Shown: piece after piece, positions 34,428 through 43,368 of the stretch
Position numbering within the stretch: the stretch's first letter is position 1
Layout of the letters: each line of letters opens with the position of its first letter
Source of the DNA: Chryseobacterium viscerum
GTDB taxonomy: Bacteria; Bacteroidota; Bacteroidia; Flavobacteriales; Weeksellaceae
Direction of reading: 5' to 3'
Length of the DNA stretch: 64,000 nucleotides
Assembly (NCBI RefSeq): GCF_025949665.1
Contig: NZ_JAPDFT010000002.1
Coordinates: 372,001-436,000, forward strand
Program-made: the position numbers and the translations under genes
The notes under the pieces: model-generated
What the model was told of the DNA's origin: nothing
What the model saw: the letters and a program-made list of their open reading frames with translations, nothing else
The model's database searches: none

Positions 34428-35813
34428 ATGAGTTGTGGATGTAAAACATCCGGCGATTCTGCACATTCTTGCGGCCCTAAGAAAACCGCAAATGGCTGTG
34501 AAAGTGTAAATACCTGCGGGAATAGTTATAAATTAAGTGTTTTTGACTGGCTATCTGACATCAACAATCCAGCGCCTAACAGGTGTGATTTTGTAGAAGT
34601 TAGATTTAAAAATGACAGGAAATCGTTTTATAAGAATGTAAATAATATTCCTTTACATATTGGTAGCGTAATTACAGTAGAATCAAGTCCGGGACACGAT
34701 GTAGGCGTTGTAAGCCTTACGGGAGAATTAGTAAAGATTCAGATGAAAAAGAAAAAGTTTTCTGAAGAATTGGCACTCAAAATATACAGACAGGCCAACC
34801 AAAAAGATCTTGAGGTATGGCAGGAAGCAAGAAAAAAAGAAGATGGTGTAAAACTTGAAGCAAGAAAAATTGCTCAGAGAATAGGCCTTGAAATGAAAGT
34901 TACTGATGTGGAATACCAGGGTGACTCTTCAAAGATCACCTTTTATTACACCGCTGAAAACCGAGTGGATTTCAGACAGTTAATTAAAGATTACGCCGGA
35001 GCATTCCGTACCAAAATCGATATGAAACAGATCGGTTTCAGACAGGAAGCTGCAAAAGTAGGCGGAATTGGTTCTTGTGGACGTGAACTTTGCTGTTCTA
35101 CGTGGCTTACGGATTTCAGATCTGTAAATACCAATGTGGCAAGATATCAGCAATTGAGCATTAATCCTCAAAAACTAGCCGGACAATGTGGCAAGCTTAA
35201 GTGCTGTCTTAACTATGAGCTTGACAGTTATTTGGATGCTTTAAGCAATTTTCCTTCTTCTTCAACTACTTTAGAAACAGAAAAAGGGAAAGCATTTTGT
35301 ATCAAAATTGATGTTTTCAAAAAGAAAATGTGGTTTGCCTATGTAGACAGCTCCATTGCATGGTATGATTTCGATATAGATCTGGTGAAAAAACTGATTT
35401 CAAAAAATAAAAGAGGAGAAAAAACACTTCCTCTGGAAGACTTGAAACAGCCGGAAGCTTCTGCTCAAAATATTGATTTGATCCAGGAAAACAGCGTGGA
35501 TCGTTTTGAAAAGAAAAACAGAGGAAACAGGAACAAAAACAACCAAAACAGGCAAAATCATAACCAACAGGGGCAACAAGGACAAAAAAGAACCAGACCG
35601 GAGAGACAAGACAGACCGGAAAGATCTGAAAAACCAGAAAATCCTAATGCTCAATCTGGAAATCAGCCCAGACCTCAAAAACAACACCCGCAGCAAAAAG
35701 CACCTGTGGAAAAAGTAGAGGGTAATTCTGATGCTGACAAGAAGCCACAAAACAACCCGAACAAGAAGAAATTTAAAAAGAAATATCCTCCAAAAAAAGA
35801 TAATAATGCGTAA
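34428..35813 (+). CDS. ricT: PSP1-domain protein, RicT-like
   Basis: A 461-residue cytoplasmic protein with the PSP1 C-terminal domain. It has the cysteine signature GIGSCGRELCCSTWL followed by CGKLKCCLNYELDSY, which in Bacillus RicT (YaaT) helps bind iron-sulfur clusters in the RicAFT complex that governs mRNA processing. The N-terminus carries an extra CGCKTSGDSAHSCG cysteine patch. The last 100 residues are low-complexity, rich in Asn, Gln, Lys, Arg and Pro, and may bind RNA. Its stop overlaps the gldH start by eight bases. The symbol is by homology; RicA and RicF partners are not seen here. Confidence 0.88.
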   Translation: MSCGCKTSGDSAHSCGPKKTANGCESVNTCGNSYKLSVFDWLSDINNPAPNRCDFVEVRFKNDRKSFYKNVNNIPLHIGSVITVESSPGHDVGVVSLTGELVKIQMKKKKFSEELALKIYRQANQKDLEVWQEARKKEDGVKLEARKIAQRIGLEMKVTDVEYQGDSSKITFYYTAENRVDFRQLIKDYAGAFRTKIDMKQIGFRQEAAKVGGIGSCGRELCCSTWLTDFRSVNTNVARYQQLSINPQKLAGQCGKLKCCLNYELDSYLDALSNFPSSSTTLETEKGKAFCIKIDVFKKKMWFAYVDSSIAWYDFDIDLVKKLISKNKRGEKTLPLEDLKQPEASAQNIDLIQENSVDRFEKKNRGNRNKNNQNRQNHNQQGQQGQKRTRPERQDRPERSEKPENPNAQSGNQPRPQKQHPQQKAPVEKVEGNSDADKKPQNNPNKKKFKKKYPPKKDNNA

Positions 35814-36270
35814 AATTTTAGGATTATTTTCCCTTATCCTTTTCTTTAGCTGTAACTCTTCCTCAGGAGGAGATGTCATCATGAATTCCGTTGACAACAA
35901 ATGGAATAAGAAAAATGAGCAAAAATTTAATCTTGAAATTTCAGATCCGCAGAATCCTAAAAATATTATATTTGTCGTAAGAAACAACAATAGTTATCCC
36001 TACAGCAATATAAGATTTATTGTAAATTTCACCAATCTCCAGAACAAAAAAAAGGAAACTGACACCTTGAATTATGTACTGGCAAAACCCAATGGAGAAT
36101 GGCTTGGTACAGGGTTTGGTGACACAAAGGAAACTTTGTTTCAGTATAAATTGAATTATCAGTTTCCGGGAAAGGGAAAATATGAAATCAGTCTGACCCA
36201 GGCGATGAGAAATGACAACCTTTCAGGAATTGAGGATATTGGGGTAAAAATAGAAACGGCTAAACCGTAA
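35806..36270 (+). CDS. gldH: Gliding motility lipoprotein GldH
   Basis: Lipoprotein of 154 residues needed for gliding motility in Flavobacterium and kept in many non-gliding relatives. Signal peptide RKILGLFSLILFFSC gives the lipobox cysteine; the mature part has VDNKWNKKNEQKFNLEISDP and WLGTGFGDTKE, both typical of GldH. The ATG at 35806 is inside the end of the PSP1 gene; longer frames would bury the signal peptide. It is 6 bp upstream of the penicillin-binding protein gene, an order often found in Flavobacteriia. Confidence 0.9.
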   Translation: MRKILGLFSLILFFSCNSSSGGDVIMNSVDNKWNKKNEQKFNLEISDPQNPKNIIFVVRNNNSYPYSNIRFIVNFTNLQNKKKETDTLNYVLAKPNGEWLGTGFGDTKETLFQYKLNYQFPGKGKYEISLTQAMRNDNLSGIEDIGVKIETAKP

Positions 36271-36276
36271 CCATAA

Positions 36277-38655
36277 ATGGAAGAAAACAAAAAAAATGCA
36301 GGAAATAAGGGGAAAACATTTCCTCTGCCTCCTAAAAAAAAGAAAGATACCTCCTGGAAAAAATGGGTCTCATTTATTTGGATTGGACTTGTTGCGGTAG
36401 TTTTGGGTATTTCGGGACTTTTCTTTGCGGTTTCTCAAGGATTCCTTGGGGAAATGCCTGATGTAAAAGAACTTGAAAACCCTGATATCTTTGTCGCTTC
36501 AGAAATCATTTCTTCAGACGGAGTTATGCTGGGTAAATTCGAAAAGGAAAAAACACAGCCTATCGTTTATAAGGATCTTCCTCCTTACCTGATCTATGCC
36601 CTTCAAGCTAAGGAAGATGAACGTTTTAAAGAACATTCAGGAATCGACTTATATTCTATTGCCAGAGCCGTAGCCTATGGTGGTGGCCGTGGTGGGGGTT
36701 CTACAATTACCCAGCAGCTGGCAAAACTTCTTTTTACAGGAAATGCTTCTCAAAATAAAATTGAAAGAGCATTCCAGAAATTAAAAGAATGGGTAGTAGC
36801 GGTAAGCCTTGAGAAAAGATATACCAAAGAAGAGATTGTTACTCTTTATTTCAACAAATTTGATTTCCTTTTCAATGCTAACGGGATTGAAATGGCTTCC
36901 AGAGTTTATTTTAACAAAAAAACTTCGGAACTTACATTACCTGAAGCTGCAACATTTGTAGCAATGCTTGAAAACCCAAGAAAAAACAATCCTTACAGAT
37001 ACCCTGAAAAGGCAAAAGAAAGAAGGAATGTTGTATTGGATCAGATGCAGAAAACAGGATATATTGATGCCGCCACCTATGAAAAAGCGGCCAACACTCC
37101 TATTGAAGTAGACTTCCACCCTATTAAAAGTATTACTGACGGGTATTCGGCTTATTACAAATTCTATCTGAGAAAAGAGATCGACAAGTATCTTGAAACT
37201 CATGAAAAAGAAACCGGTAAAAAACTTAACCTCTATAAAGACGGGTTAAAAATATATGTTACTCTTGATTCTAAAATGCAGAAGTATGCAGAAGAAGCAA
37301 TCAAAGAACACTTAACGGACCTTCAGAAAAGATTTGATGCAGAACAAAGAGGAAGAAAGAACAGACCTTTCTACTATCTTAATGACAAACAGATCAAAGA
37401 TGTGATGCTTCAGGCCATGAAAAGAACCGGACGATACAAGCTGTTAAAAGCTGACGGAATGCCAGAAGACTCCATTATGATGGAATTCAAAAAACCTATC
37501 AAAACTTCAAGATTCACATGGAACGGAGAAGAAGAAGTTGAAATGTCTCCTTGGGATTCTATCAGGTACCACAAACAAATTGCACAGGCAGGACTAATGT
37601 CTATGGTTCCGGGAACCGGAGAGATCAAAGCTTGGGTAGGTGGTATCGACTGGCAGCACTTCCAGTATGACCACATTAAGCAAGGTAAGAGACAGGTAGG
37701 ATCTACATTCAAACCTTTCGTGTATGCCACTGCGATCATGAAACTGGGAATGACTCCTTGTTCAGCTGTTTCTAACGGAACTTATGATCATAACGGATGG
37801 CATGTACCGGGAAGAGGAGGAATGCTTACTTTAAAAGATGCATTAGCACACTCTCAAAACCCTGTTGCGGCAAGATTAATTGAAATGACAGGAGTAGATG
37901 CTGTAATCCAGACTGCAAGAGATCTTGGAGTAACAGAAGATATCCCGAGAAACAATACAATTGCTTTAGGTTCATCAGACATTACTATTTATGAGATGTT
38001 AGGTGCTTATAGTACTTTTGCCAATTATGGTAATCACAATAAGCCGGAAATGATCTGGAGAATTGAAGATGCCAACGGTAGAGTAATCAAGGAAGTAAAT
38101 GTAGAACCAAAAGAGGTCATGAACCCAATGTACGCCTACACCATGATTGAATTGATGAAAGGTGTGGCACAGTATGGAACCGCTTCCGGAGAATTAGGAA
38201 GAAGAGGAATCTCAAAAGCAGTAGAAATTGCAGCCAAAACGGGAACAACTCAGAACAACTCCGACGGATGGTTTATGGGAATCACGCCAAAATTAGCAAC
38301 CGGAGCATGGGTTGGATGGGAAGACAGAGCAACCCACTTCTTTGGAACCGGTGAAGGTCAAGGGGCAAAAATGGCATTGCCAATATGGGCAATTTTCATG
38401 AAGAAAGTCTGGGCAGATAAGAGTTTAGGAGTTACTCCTGATGATAAATTTGTGAAACCTTCCGATTGGAAAGACGGCTGTTCAAACCTTAAAGGCTTAA
38501 GCGGGGGATATGGTGATGACGGAAGTCTTCAGACCATCGATGAGATCAAAAATCCAAGACCGGTAGATCCTGCTCCTAAAAAACCTACAGAAAAGAAAGA
38601 GGACAACATCAATGAAAATCTTCACTCTAATGATGAAGTAGATTTTAATAAATAA
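36277..38655 (+). CDS. mrcA: Bifunctional class A penicillin-binding protein 1A
   Basis: Inner-membrane enzyme with both glycosyltransferase and transpeptidase activity, 792 residues. One N-terminal transmembrane helix (WVSFIWIGLVAVVLGISGLFF) is followed by the GT51 domain (ALQAKEDERFKEHSGID, then GGGSTITQQLAKLL and ERAFQKLKEWVVAVSLEKRY), and the transpeptidase domain with GSTFK (active Ser), SQN in AHSQNPVAARL, and KTGTTQ. The tail is Pro/Lys/Asp-rich. Last gene of the PSP1-gldH unit, followed by a terminator. Confidence 0.95.
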   Translation: MEENKKNAGNKGKTFPLPPKKKKDTSWKKWVSFIWIGLVAVVLGISGLFFAVSQGFLGEMPDVKELENPDIFVASEIISSDGVMLGKFEKEKTQPIVYKDLPPYLIYALQAKEDERFKEHSGIDLYSIARAVAYGGGRGGGSTITQQLAKLLFTGNASQNKIERAFQKLKEWVVAVSLEKRYTKEEIVTLYFNKFDFLFNANGIEMASRVYFNKKTSELTLPEAATFVAMLENPRKNNPYRYPEKAKERRNVVLDQMQKTGYIDAATYEKAANTPIEVDFHPIKSITDGYSAYYKFYLRKEIDKYLETHEKETGKKLNLYKDGLKIYVTLDSKMQKYAEEAIKEHLTDLQKRFDAEQRGRKNRPFYYLNDKQIKDVMLQAMKRTGRYKLLKADGMPEDSIMMEFKKPIKTSRFTWNGEEEVEMSPWDSIRYHKQIAQAGLMSMVPGTGEIKAWVGGIDWQHFQYDHIKQGKRQVGSTFKPFVYATAIMKLGMTPCSAVSNGTYDHNGWHVPGRGGMLTLKDALAHSQNPVAARLIEMTGVDAVIQTARDLGVTEDIPRNNTIALGSSDITIYEMLGAYSTFANYGNHNKPEMIWRIEDANGRVIKEVNVEPKEVMNPMYAYTMIELMKGVAQYGTASGELGRRGISKAVEIAAKTGTTQNNSDGWFMGITPKLATGAWVGWEDRATHFFGTGEGQGAKMALPIWAIFMKKVWADKSLGVTPDDKFVKPSDWKDGCSNLKGLSGGYGDDGSLQTIDEIKNPRPVDPAPKKPTEKKEDNINENLHSNDEVDFNK

Positions 38656-38675
38656 ATTCTCTTTTAGAAATACAC

Positions 38676-38709
38676 AAGACCTTTCAATAATTTGGAAGGT
38701 CTTTTCTTT
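38676..38709 (+). terminator. Terminator after the PBP1A gene
   Basis: AAGACCTTTC and GGAAGGTCTT form a 10-bp stem (one G-U pair) with an eight-base loop and a T-rich tail. Confidence 0.88.
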
Positions 38710-38718
38710 TATAATTAA

Positions 38719-38726
38719 TACCTTTG
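38719..38726 (+). promoter_or_regulatory. -7 box of selO, nearly leaderless
   Basis: TACCTTTG ends four bases before the selO ATG at 38731. Transcription would start at or next to the start codon. Confidence 0.6.
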
Positions 38727-38730
38727 AAGT

Positions 38731-40272
38731 ATGAATATCGAACGTATCAGACAACCCTTTATAGAGCATTTTCCAGGTGATTTTTCAAATAACTCTATGC
38801 AGAGAAACACTCCAAAAGTTTTATTTGCCACCATCAAACCTGCCGGCTTTGATAAACCTGAACTGATTGCTTTTAATGAAGTTCTTTCCAAAGAAATAGG
38901 ATTAGGAAAATTTGAAGATAAAGATCTGGACTTTCTGGTTGGAAATAACCTTCCGGAAAATGTTCAAACCTACGCTACCGCTTATGCAGGGCATCAGTTT
39001 GGAAACTGGGCAGGACAGCTCGGAGACGGGAGAGCAATACTTGCCGGTGAAATCACAAATGAAGCAGGAAAAAAAACAGAAATTCAATGGAAAGGTGCCG
39101 GAGCAACCCCATATTCCAGACATGCCGATGGAAGAGCCGTATTAAGATCTTCTGTACGGGAATATCTGATGAGCGAGGCAATGCATCATTTAGGAGTTCC
39201 TACAACAAGAGCACTCAGCCTGGCTTTTACGGGCGAAGATGTAATGCGTGATATTATGTACAGTGGAAATCCTCAACTTGAAAAAGGCGCAGTGGTTATC
39301 AGAACTGCTGAAAGTTTTTTACGGTTCGGACATTTTGAACTGATGTCTGCCCAAAGAGAATACAATACACTACAGGAACTGGCTGATTTTACTATTGAAA
39401 ACTATTATCCGGAAATCACATCATCAGACAATCAGAAATACAAAGACTTTTTTGAAAATATCTGTACCCGTACCGCTAACTTAATGGTGGAATGGTTCAG
39501 AGTAGGATTTGTACATGGAGTTATGAATACAGACAACATGTCTGTTCTGGGATTAACTATTGATTATGGACCTTACTCCATGATGGATGAATATGATTTG
39601 AATTTCACCCCTAATACCACAGACCTTCCGGGAAGAAGATACGCCTTCGGAAAACAGGGACAGATTGCCCAATGGAACCTTTGGCAGCTCGCTAATGCAC
39701 TTCACCCCCTAATTAAAGATGAAAAGTTTTTAGAAGATACCTTAAATAATTTTGGAACTTATTTCTGGGAGGCCCATGATCAAATGCTGTGTAAAAAATT
39801 CGGGTTTGATCAGCTTCAAAAAGAAGATGAAGATTTTTTCACCAACTGGCAGGGATTAATGCAGGAACTTCAGCTAGACTACACCCTGTTTTTCAGTCAA
39901 CTGGAGAAAATAACTCCGGACACCGATATAAAACAACATTTTAAAGAGGTTTCCTATATCATGTTAAATGAACAAATGCTGACAAAGCTCAACAGCTTCA
40001 TCAAGAATTATAATGCAAGATTAGAGTTAAATTCTATTCCAAGAGAGACTTCATTGGCCATGATGGAAAAAGCAAACCCAAAATTCATTCTTAGAAATTA
40101 TCTTCTTTATGAATGCATTGAAGAAATCAGCAACGGCAAAAAAGAAATGTTAGAGAAGCTTACTAAAGCCCTTGAAAATCCATATCAGGAAGTATACTCT
40201 GAGTTCTCTGTTAAAAGACCATCCGGCTATGATGATACTGCAGGATGTTCTACACTTTCATGCAGTTCGTAA
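38731..40272 (+). CDS. selO: Protein adenylyltransferase SelO (YdiU)
   Basis: Pseudokinase-fold enzyme that transfers AMP to Ser, Thr or Tyr of proteins, linked to redox homeostasis in E. coli. The 513-residue protein has YAGHQFGNWAGQLGDGRA, WKGAGATPYSRHADGRAVLRSS, the MNTDNMSVLGLTIDYGP metal-binding region and the C-terminal CSTLSCSS. In eukaryotic SelO the penultimate region carries selenocysteine; here it is cysteine. No signs of damage. Single gene. Confidence 0.95.
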   Translation: MNIERIRQPFIEHFPGDFSNNSMQRNTPKVLFATIKPAGFDKPELIAFNEVLSKEIGLGKFEDKDLDFLVGNNLPENVQTYATAYAGHQFGNWAGQLGDGRAILAGEITNEAGKKTEIQWKGAGATPYSRHADGRAVLRSSVREYLMSEAMHHLGVPTTRALSLAFTGEDVMRDIMYSGNPQLEKGAVVIRTAESFLRFGHFELMSAQREYNTLQELADFTIENYYPEITSSDNQKYKDFFENICTRTANLMVEWFRVGFVHGVMNTDNMSVLGLTIDYGPYSMMDEYDLNFTPNTTDLPGRRYAFGKQGQIAQWNLWQLANALHPLIKDEKFLEDTLNNFGTYFWEAHDQMLCKKFGFDQLQKEDEDFFTNWQGLMQELQLDYTLFFSQLEKITPDTDIKQHFKEVSYIMLNEQMLTKLNSFIKNYNARLELNSIPRETSLAMMEKANPKFILRNYLLYECIEEISNGKKEMLEKLTKALENPYQEVYSEFSVKRPSGYDDTAGCSTLSCSS

Positions 40273-40354
40273 TAAATTAACAACCAAACAGATACTTTAT
40301 TAGTAAATGATTATCATATTAAATATTTTTACTACATTTAGAAAAATCTTTAAC

Positions 40355-41218
40355 ATGAAAAAAATTGTACTTTCTTTAGCATTGGCATCATGCTTTTACA
40401 GCAACGCACAGACCTTACTTTCGGAAAGTTTCGAAGGGGCTACATTTCCTCCAACAGGATGGACCAAGTCTAATACAAACGCATCAAGAGCATGGGATTT
40501 AACCAGTTCTGTTTTTTCCGGAACTTCAGCATCATCTATTGAGCTAAAAACGAGGTTTACAATTGCCGGAACTAATTCCGCCACTATTGATTGGATTTCA
40601 GGAGCCAACACAGCAAATCTTGTGAGCCCTTCATTCAGCTTAGTAGGAGCTGCAAGTCCAACTTTCAGCTTCAAGGTAAAAGTTGGCTGGGGTTATATGA
40701 TAAGCCTGAACAAGGGCAACCTTCTTGCACAGATCTCAACAGACGGAGGATCCAGCTGGACTACTCTTTGGAATGAAGACAGCGAACCTGGTTTTACTGA
40801 TGATGGTGACGGTAATATAGATACTGATTTTTATAACACAGTTACCGTACAGAAAAGCCTTAGCACATATATAGGACAAGCAAACGTAAAAGTAAGATTC
40901 CAGTATATTGCAAATGATGCTGATGCAGTTTCAATTGATGATGTACAGGTTATTGCTAACGGAACTCTTGGCACCAATGAGATTTCAAAAACAAAGAATA
41001 ACAATCTTTCCGTTTATCCTAATCCATCAAAAGGAGAGGTAAATATTAAGACTGATAAAAAAATCAAATCAACATCCGTTATTGATATGTCGGGTAAGAC
41101 CCTTAAGACGAACGATTCCGGAAATACAGATATTATTATGCTTCCAAAAGGAACTTATCTGTTAAAAATAGACTTCGCAGACGGAACGTCTACCACAGAA
41201 AAAGTAATCAAACAATAA
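40355..41218 (+). CDS. T9SS cargo protein with choice-of-anchor J-type domain (second copy)
   Basis: Secreted protein of 287 residues. Signal peptide KKIVLSLALASCFYSNAQ, then a jelly-roll domain beginning SESFEGATFPPTGWTKSN, with VSIDDVQVIANG near its end, and a type A sorting tail NLSVYPNPSKGEVNIKT, DMSGKTLK, LPKGTYLLKIDF, KVIKQ. ATG 40355 is used; an upstream frame from 40307 would place residues before the signal peptide. Same architecture as the gene at 26838-27659. Passenger function unknown. Confidence 0.88.
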   Translation: MKKIVLSLALASCFYSNAQTLLSESFEGATFPPTGWTKSNTNASRAWDLTSSVFSGTSASSIELKTRFTIAGTNSATIDWISGANTANLVSPSFSLVGAASPTFSFKVKVGWGYMISLNKGNLLAQISTDGGSSWTTLWNEDSEPGFTDDGDGNIDTDFYNTVTVQKSLSTYIGQANVKVRFQYIANDADAVSIDDVQVIANGTLGTNEISKTKNNNLSVYPNPSKGEVNIKTDKKIKSTSVIDMSGKTLKTNDSGNTDIIMLPKGTYLLKIDFADGTSTTEKVIKQ

Positions 41219-41241
41219 CAACGTTTATACAATCTTTACAC

Positions 41242-41267
41242 AACCACCAACTTTGGTGGTTTTTTTA
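41242..41267 (+). terminator. Terminator after the second T9SS cargo gene
   Basis: AACCACCAA and TTGGTGGTT stem followed by seven T. Confidence 0.9.
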
Positions 41268-41270
41268 TTT

Positions 41271-41278
41271 TACTTTTG
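41271..41278 (+). promoter_or_regulatory. -7 box of the polytopic membrane protein gene
   Basis: TACTTTTG immediately after the terminator T run. The TTG at 41276 lies in it, so the GTG at 41294 is taken as start. Confidence 0.6.
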
Positions 41279-41293
41279 CAAAAAATCCGACAC

Positions 41294-42571
41294 GTGTCTT
41301 TTATCAAAACAAAAATCATCAATTTCTTTAAACTGATTTTTCCTTCCACTTATACCGAACTGGCAGTTTTTCTGTTTTTTATAATCTGTTATGGCATTTT
41401 AGGTTCATATATTGCCCTTCATTACAGGATTATATTTGACAGCAGAATTCCATGGGATGCTTATTTCAGTTTTGATAACAAATCTATCCTTATGACAGGG
41501 GGAAGTTTTGAAAGACATCCTCTATCCTATTATTTTTTCAACTGGGTAAGAGAATTTTCATTATTGATTTCAGGTGGAAAAATGGACGCTAACTTCAGAC
41601 TTACACTGGCTTGGCTTAGCAATATTATCATCAGCTTAAACATTGTTCAGGTTTTTAAATATTTAAAGAATATTATATGCCTTCCTCTCTGGTTAAGTAC
41701 TTTAATTGTCTTGTTTTTTGGAATTTTTTCAACCAATATCATATTATCCTTTACTCCGGAAAATTTCACCTACACGCTGTTTTTACTCTCATTATACAAT
41801 TATTATGCAGCAATAAAACTCAGAAAGGAAGAAAAAATACCCGCTATTGCCCTTTCGCTCGCAGGAATTACTATTGGCGGACTTACTATTACCAATTTTG
41901 TAAAAGTTTTTGTTCCCCTTCTTTTTGAAAAAAATATTTTCAGAGATTGGAAAAAATTCGGAAATGTAGTGTTTAGAGTTGCAGTTGCAGTCATTTGTTT
42001 TGTACTGCTGTATTTGAACAGAATTGATTTTAAATATCAGAATATCTTTTCCAAAACCAACCAACAGTACGAAAAATTCTCTAATGTAGAATCAATGCCC
42101 ACCTGGGACATGATTCTCTCCTTCTTTTTCGGGGGTAATATTCTTTTCCCTGGATTTATTATTTCGGATAAACATAATATGAAAGGATTTGACTTTAAAG
42201 GGCTTTATATGGACCTTTATTCATCTGCTTTTCCTTACTTTTTTACAGCTATATTACTGATCCTGATAATGTGGAGTTATTTTAAAAATTTCAGAAACAA
42301 ATGGGTTCAGGTTATTGCCATTTCTTTTTTCGTTGACATTGTTATTCATTGTGTAATGAGGTTTGGACTTCATACTTCTTCTATCTACGGAGGACATTTT
42401 GTTTTCGTATACCCAATTCTTTTAGGATGGCTTTTTTACGCCTACAGGTCATCCCCTAAAATGATGTCAATCTTAACATTAACAGTGATCTTACTATTTG
42501 TATATCTACTGGCTAACAACCTGTTTCGAATGACTGAATTTTTCTGGTTTATGGAAACTTATTATCAATAA
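41294..42571 (+). CDS. Polytopic membrane protein, function unknown
   Basis: A 425-residue integral membrane protein with roughly ten hydrophobic segments. The first is ELAVFLFFIICYGILGSYIAL; a periplasmic loop follows with RIPWDAYFSFDN and SFERHPLSYYFFNW. An acidic residue after the first helix and this loop arrangement recall GT-C glycosyltransferases that use lipid-linked sugars, but no diagnostic motif is clear, so I leave function open. The GTG start is chosen because the earlier TTG lies in the promoter. Ends at a bidirectional terminator. Confidence 0.75.
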   Translation: MSFIKTKIINFFKLIFPSTYTELAVFLFFIICYGILGSYIALHYRIIFDSRIPWDAYFSFDNKSILMTGGSFERHPLSYYFFNWVREFSLLISGGKMDANFRLTLAWLSNIIISLNIVQVFKYLKNIICLPLWLSTLIVLFFGIFSTNIILSFTPENFTYTLFLLSLYNYYAAIKLRKEEKIPAIALSLAGITIGGLTITNFVKVFVPLLFEKNIFRDWKKFGNVVFRVAVAVICFVLLYLNRIDFKYQNIFSKTNQQYEKFSNVESMPTWDMILSFFFGGNILFPGFIISDKHNMKGFDFKGLYMDLYSSAFPYFFTAILLILIMWSYFKNFRNKWVQVIAISFFVDIVIHCVMRFGLHTSSIYGGHFVFVYPILLGWLFYAYRSSPKMMSILTLTVILLFVYLLANNLFRMTEFFWFMETYYQ

Positions 42572-42600
42572 AAAAAGCTGAGAAAAATTCTCAGCTTTTT
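42572..42600. terminator. Bidirectional terminator
   Basis: AAAAAGCTGAGAA, loop AAA, TTCTCAGCTTTTT between convergent genes. Confidence 0.92.
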
Positions 42601-42626
42601 GTTTTTTATGTTGAAATGAGTCAATT

Positions 42627-43184
42627 CTATTTTGCTTCTGCACAGAAAATTCTGTACTGTACTGCTACTGCAGATTTGAAATATTCTCTGATTCTCGAAA
42701 GATCACTCGCTGCACTTTGTTTTGTGAAATAACTTCCTGCTAAAATCTTATAATTAGGTCTTAAAGAGGCATCTGTTTCCACTTTAAGGTTAGGGAATCT
42801 TTTTCTGAAATAAGACTTTACTTCATTGGCTTCCTCATTACTTTTCACCGTTGTAATCTGAATCTTAAAACCTAAAATTCTAGGATTTTTCTTACAAATT
42901 TCAGCATTCGTAAGTTCTCGGTTCGGCACAAAGATTCTCGGAGGTTTTGTATTTATCCCTGTAGAAACTCCAATATCGTTAGAACCGGAATCTTTAGAAG
43001 AATTTGCAGGAGTAACTTTAGCACATTTTCCTTCAATTCCTTCCAAAGCTGCATTTATTTTGGAATCCATTGTCATAACAAGCTCCGTACCCGAAAGGGT
43101 ATCTTTTTTAACAACTTGCTGGGCTTCAATACTATAAAAACCAAATAGTGATAATATTGAAAATATTTTAATCAAATTTTTCAT
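42627..43184 (-). CDS. SPOR-domain periplasmic protein
   Basis: Exported protein of 185 residues. Signal peptide KNLIKIFSILSLFGFYSIEAQ, a linker with few conserved features, then from about residue 105 a SPOR domain: GFKIQITTVKSNEEANEVKSYFRKRFPNLKVE, then NYKILAGSYFTKQSAASDLSRIREYF. SPOR domains bind denuded septal peptidoglycan, so a division- or wall-linked role is likely. A minus-strand -7 box TAAATTTG is at 43200-43207. Confidence 0.85.
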   Translation of the reverse strand: MKNLIKIFSILSLFGFYSIEAQQVVKKDTLSGTELVMTMDSKINAALEGIEGKCAKVTPANSSKDSGSNDIGVSTGINTKPPRIFVPNRELTNAEICKKNPRILGFKIQITTVKSNEEANEVKSYFRKRFPNLKVETDASLRPNYKILAGSYFTKQSAASDLSRIREYFKSAVAVQYRIFCAEAK

Positions 43185-43199
43185 TTAAACTTGTTTTCG

Positions 43200-43207
43200 C
43201 AAATTTA
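43200..43207 (-). promoter_or_regulatory. -7 box of the SPOR-protein gene
   Basis: Minus-strand TAAATTTG, 16 bp before the start codon. Confidence 0.55.
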
Positions 43208-43313
43208 TACAAATTAAAAAACTATACCAAACAGGTTATTTAGAATCAATACAAATTAAACGTAAATGATATTTTCCCTTTTCGATATACCGTTAAATTC
43301 CTGTTAAAAATAT

Positions 43314-43321
43314 TATTTTTG
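43314..43321 (+). promoter_or_regulatory. -7 box of the alternative complex III operon
   Basis: TATTTTTG about 48 bp before the actA start. Confidence 0.55.
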
Positions 43322-43368
43322 CCGAATTGATTGAATGTTCAATAATTTACTAACATAAGATAATTTAA

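Noticed and set aside
38731..40272. Selenocysteine codon in selO
   Set aside because: The terminal motif is encoded with ordinary cysteine codons and no in-frame TGA or SECIS-like hairpin is present.
26838..41218. The two T9SS cargo genes as adhesins or enzymes of named function
   Set aside because: Only the jelly-roll and sorting tail are recognisable; no catalytic or binding motif supports a specific function.
41288..41298. Sixth copy of the WYL-type element (CGACACGTGTC)
   Set aside because: It lacks the N5 spacing and the downstream -7 box at 26 bp; the sequence is a simple 10-bp palindrome inside the start of a gene.
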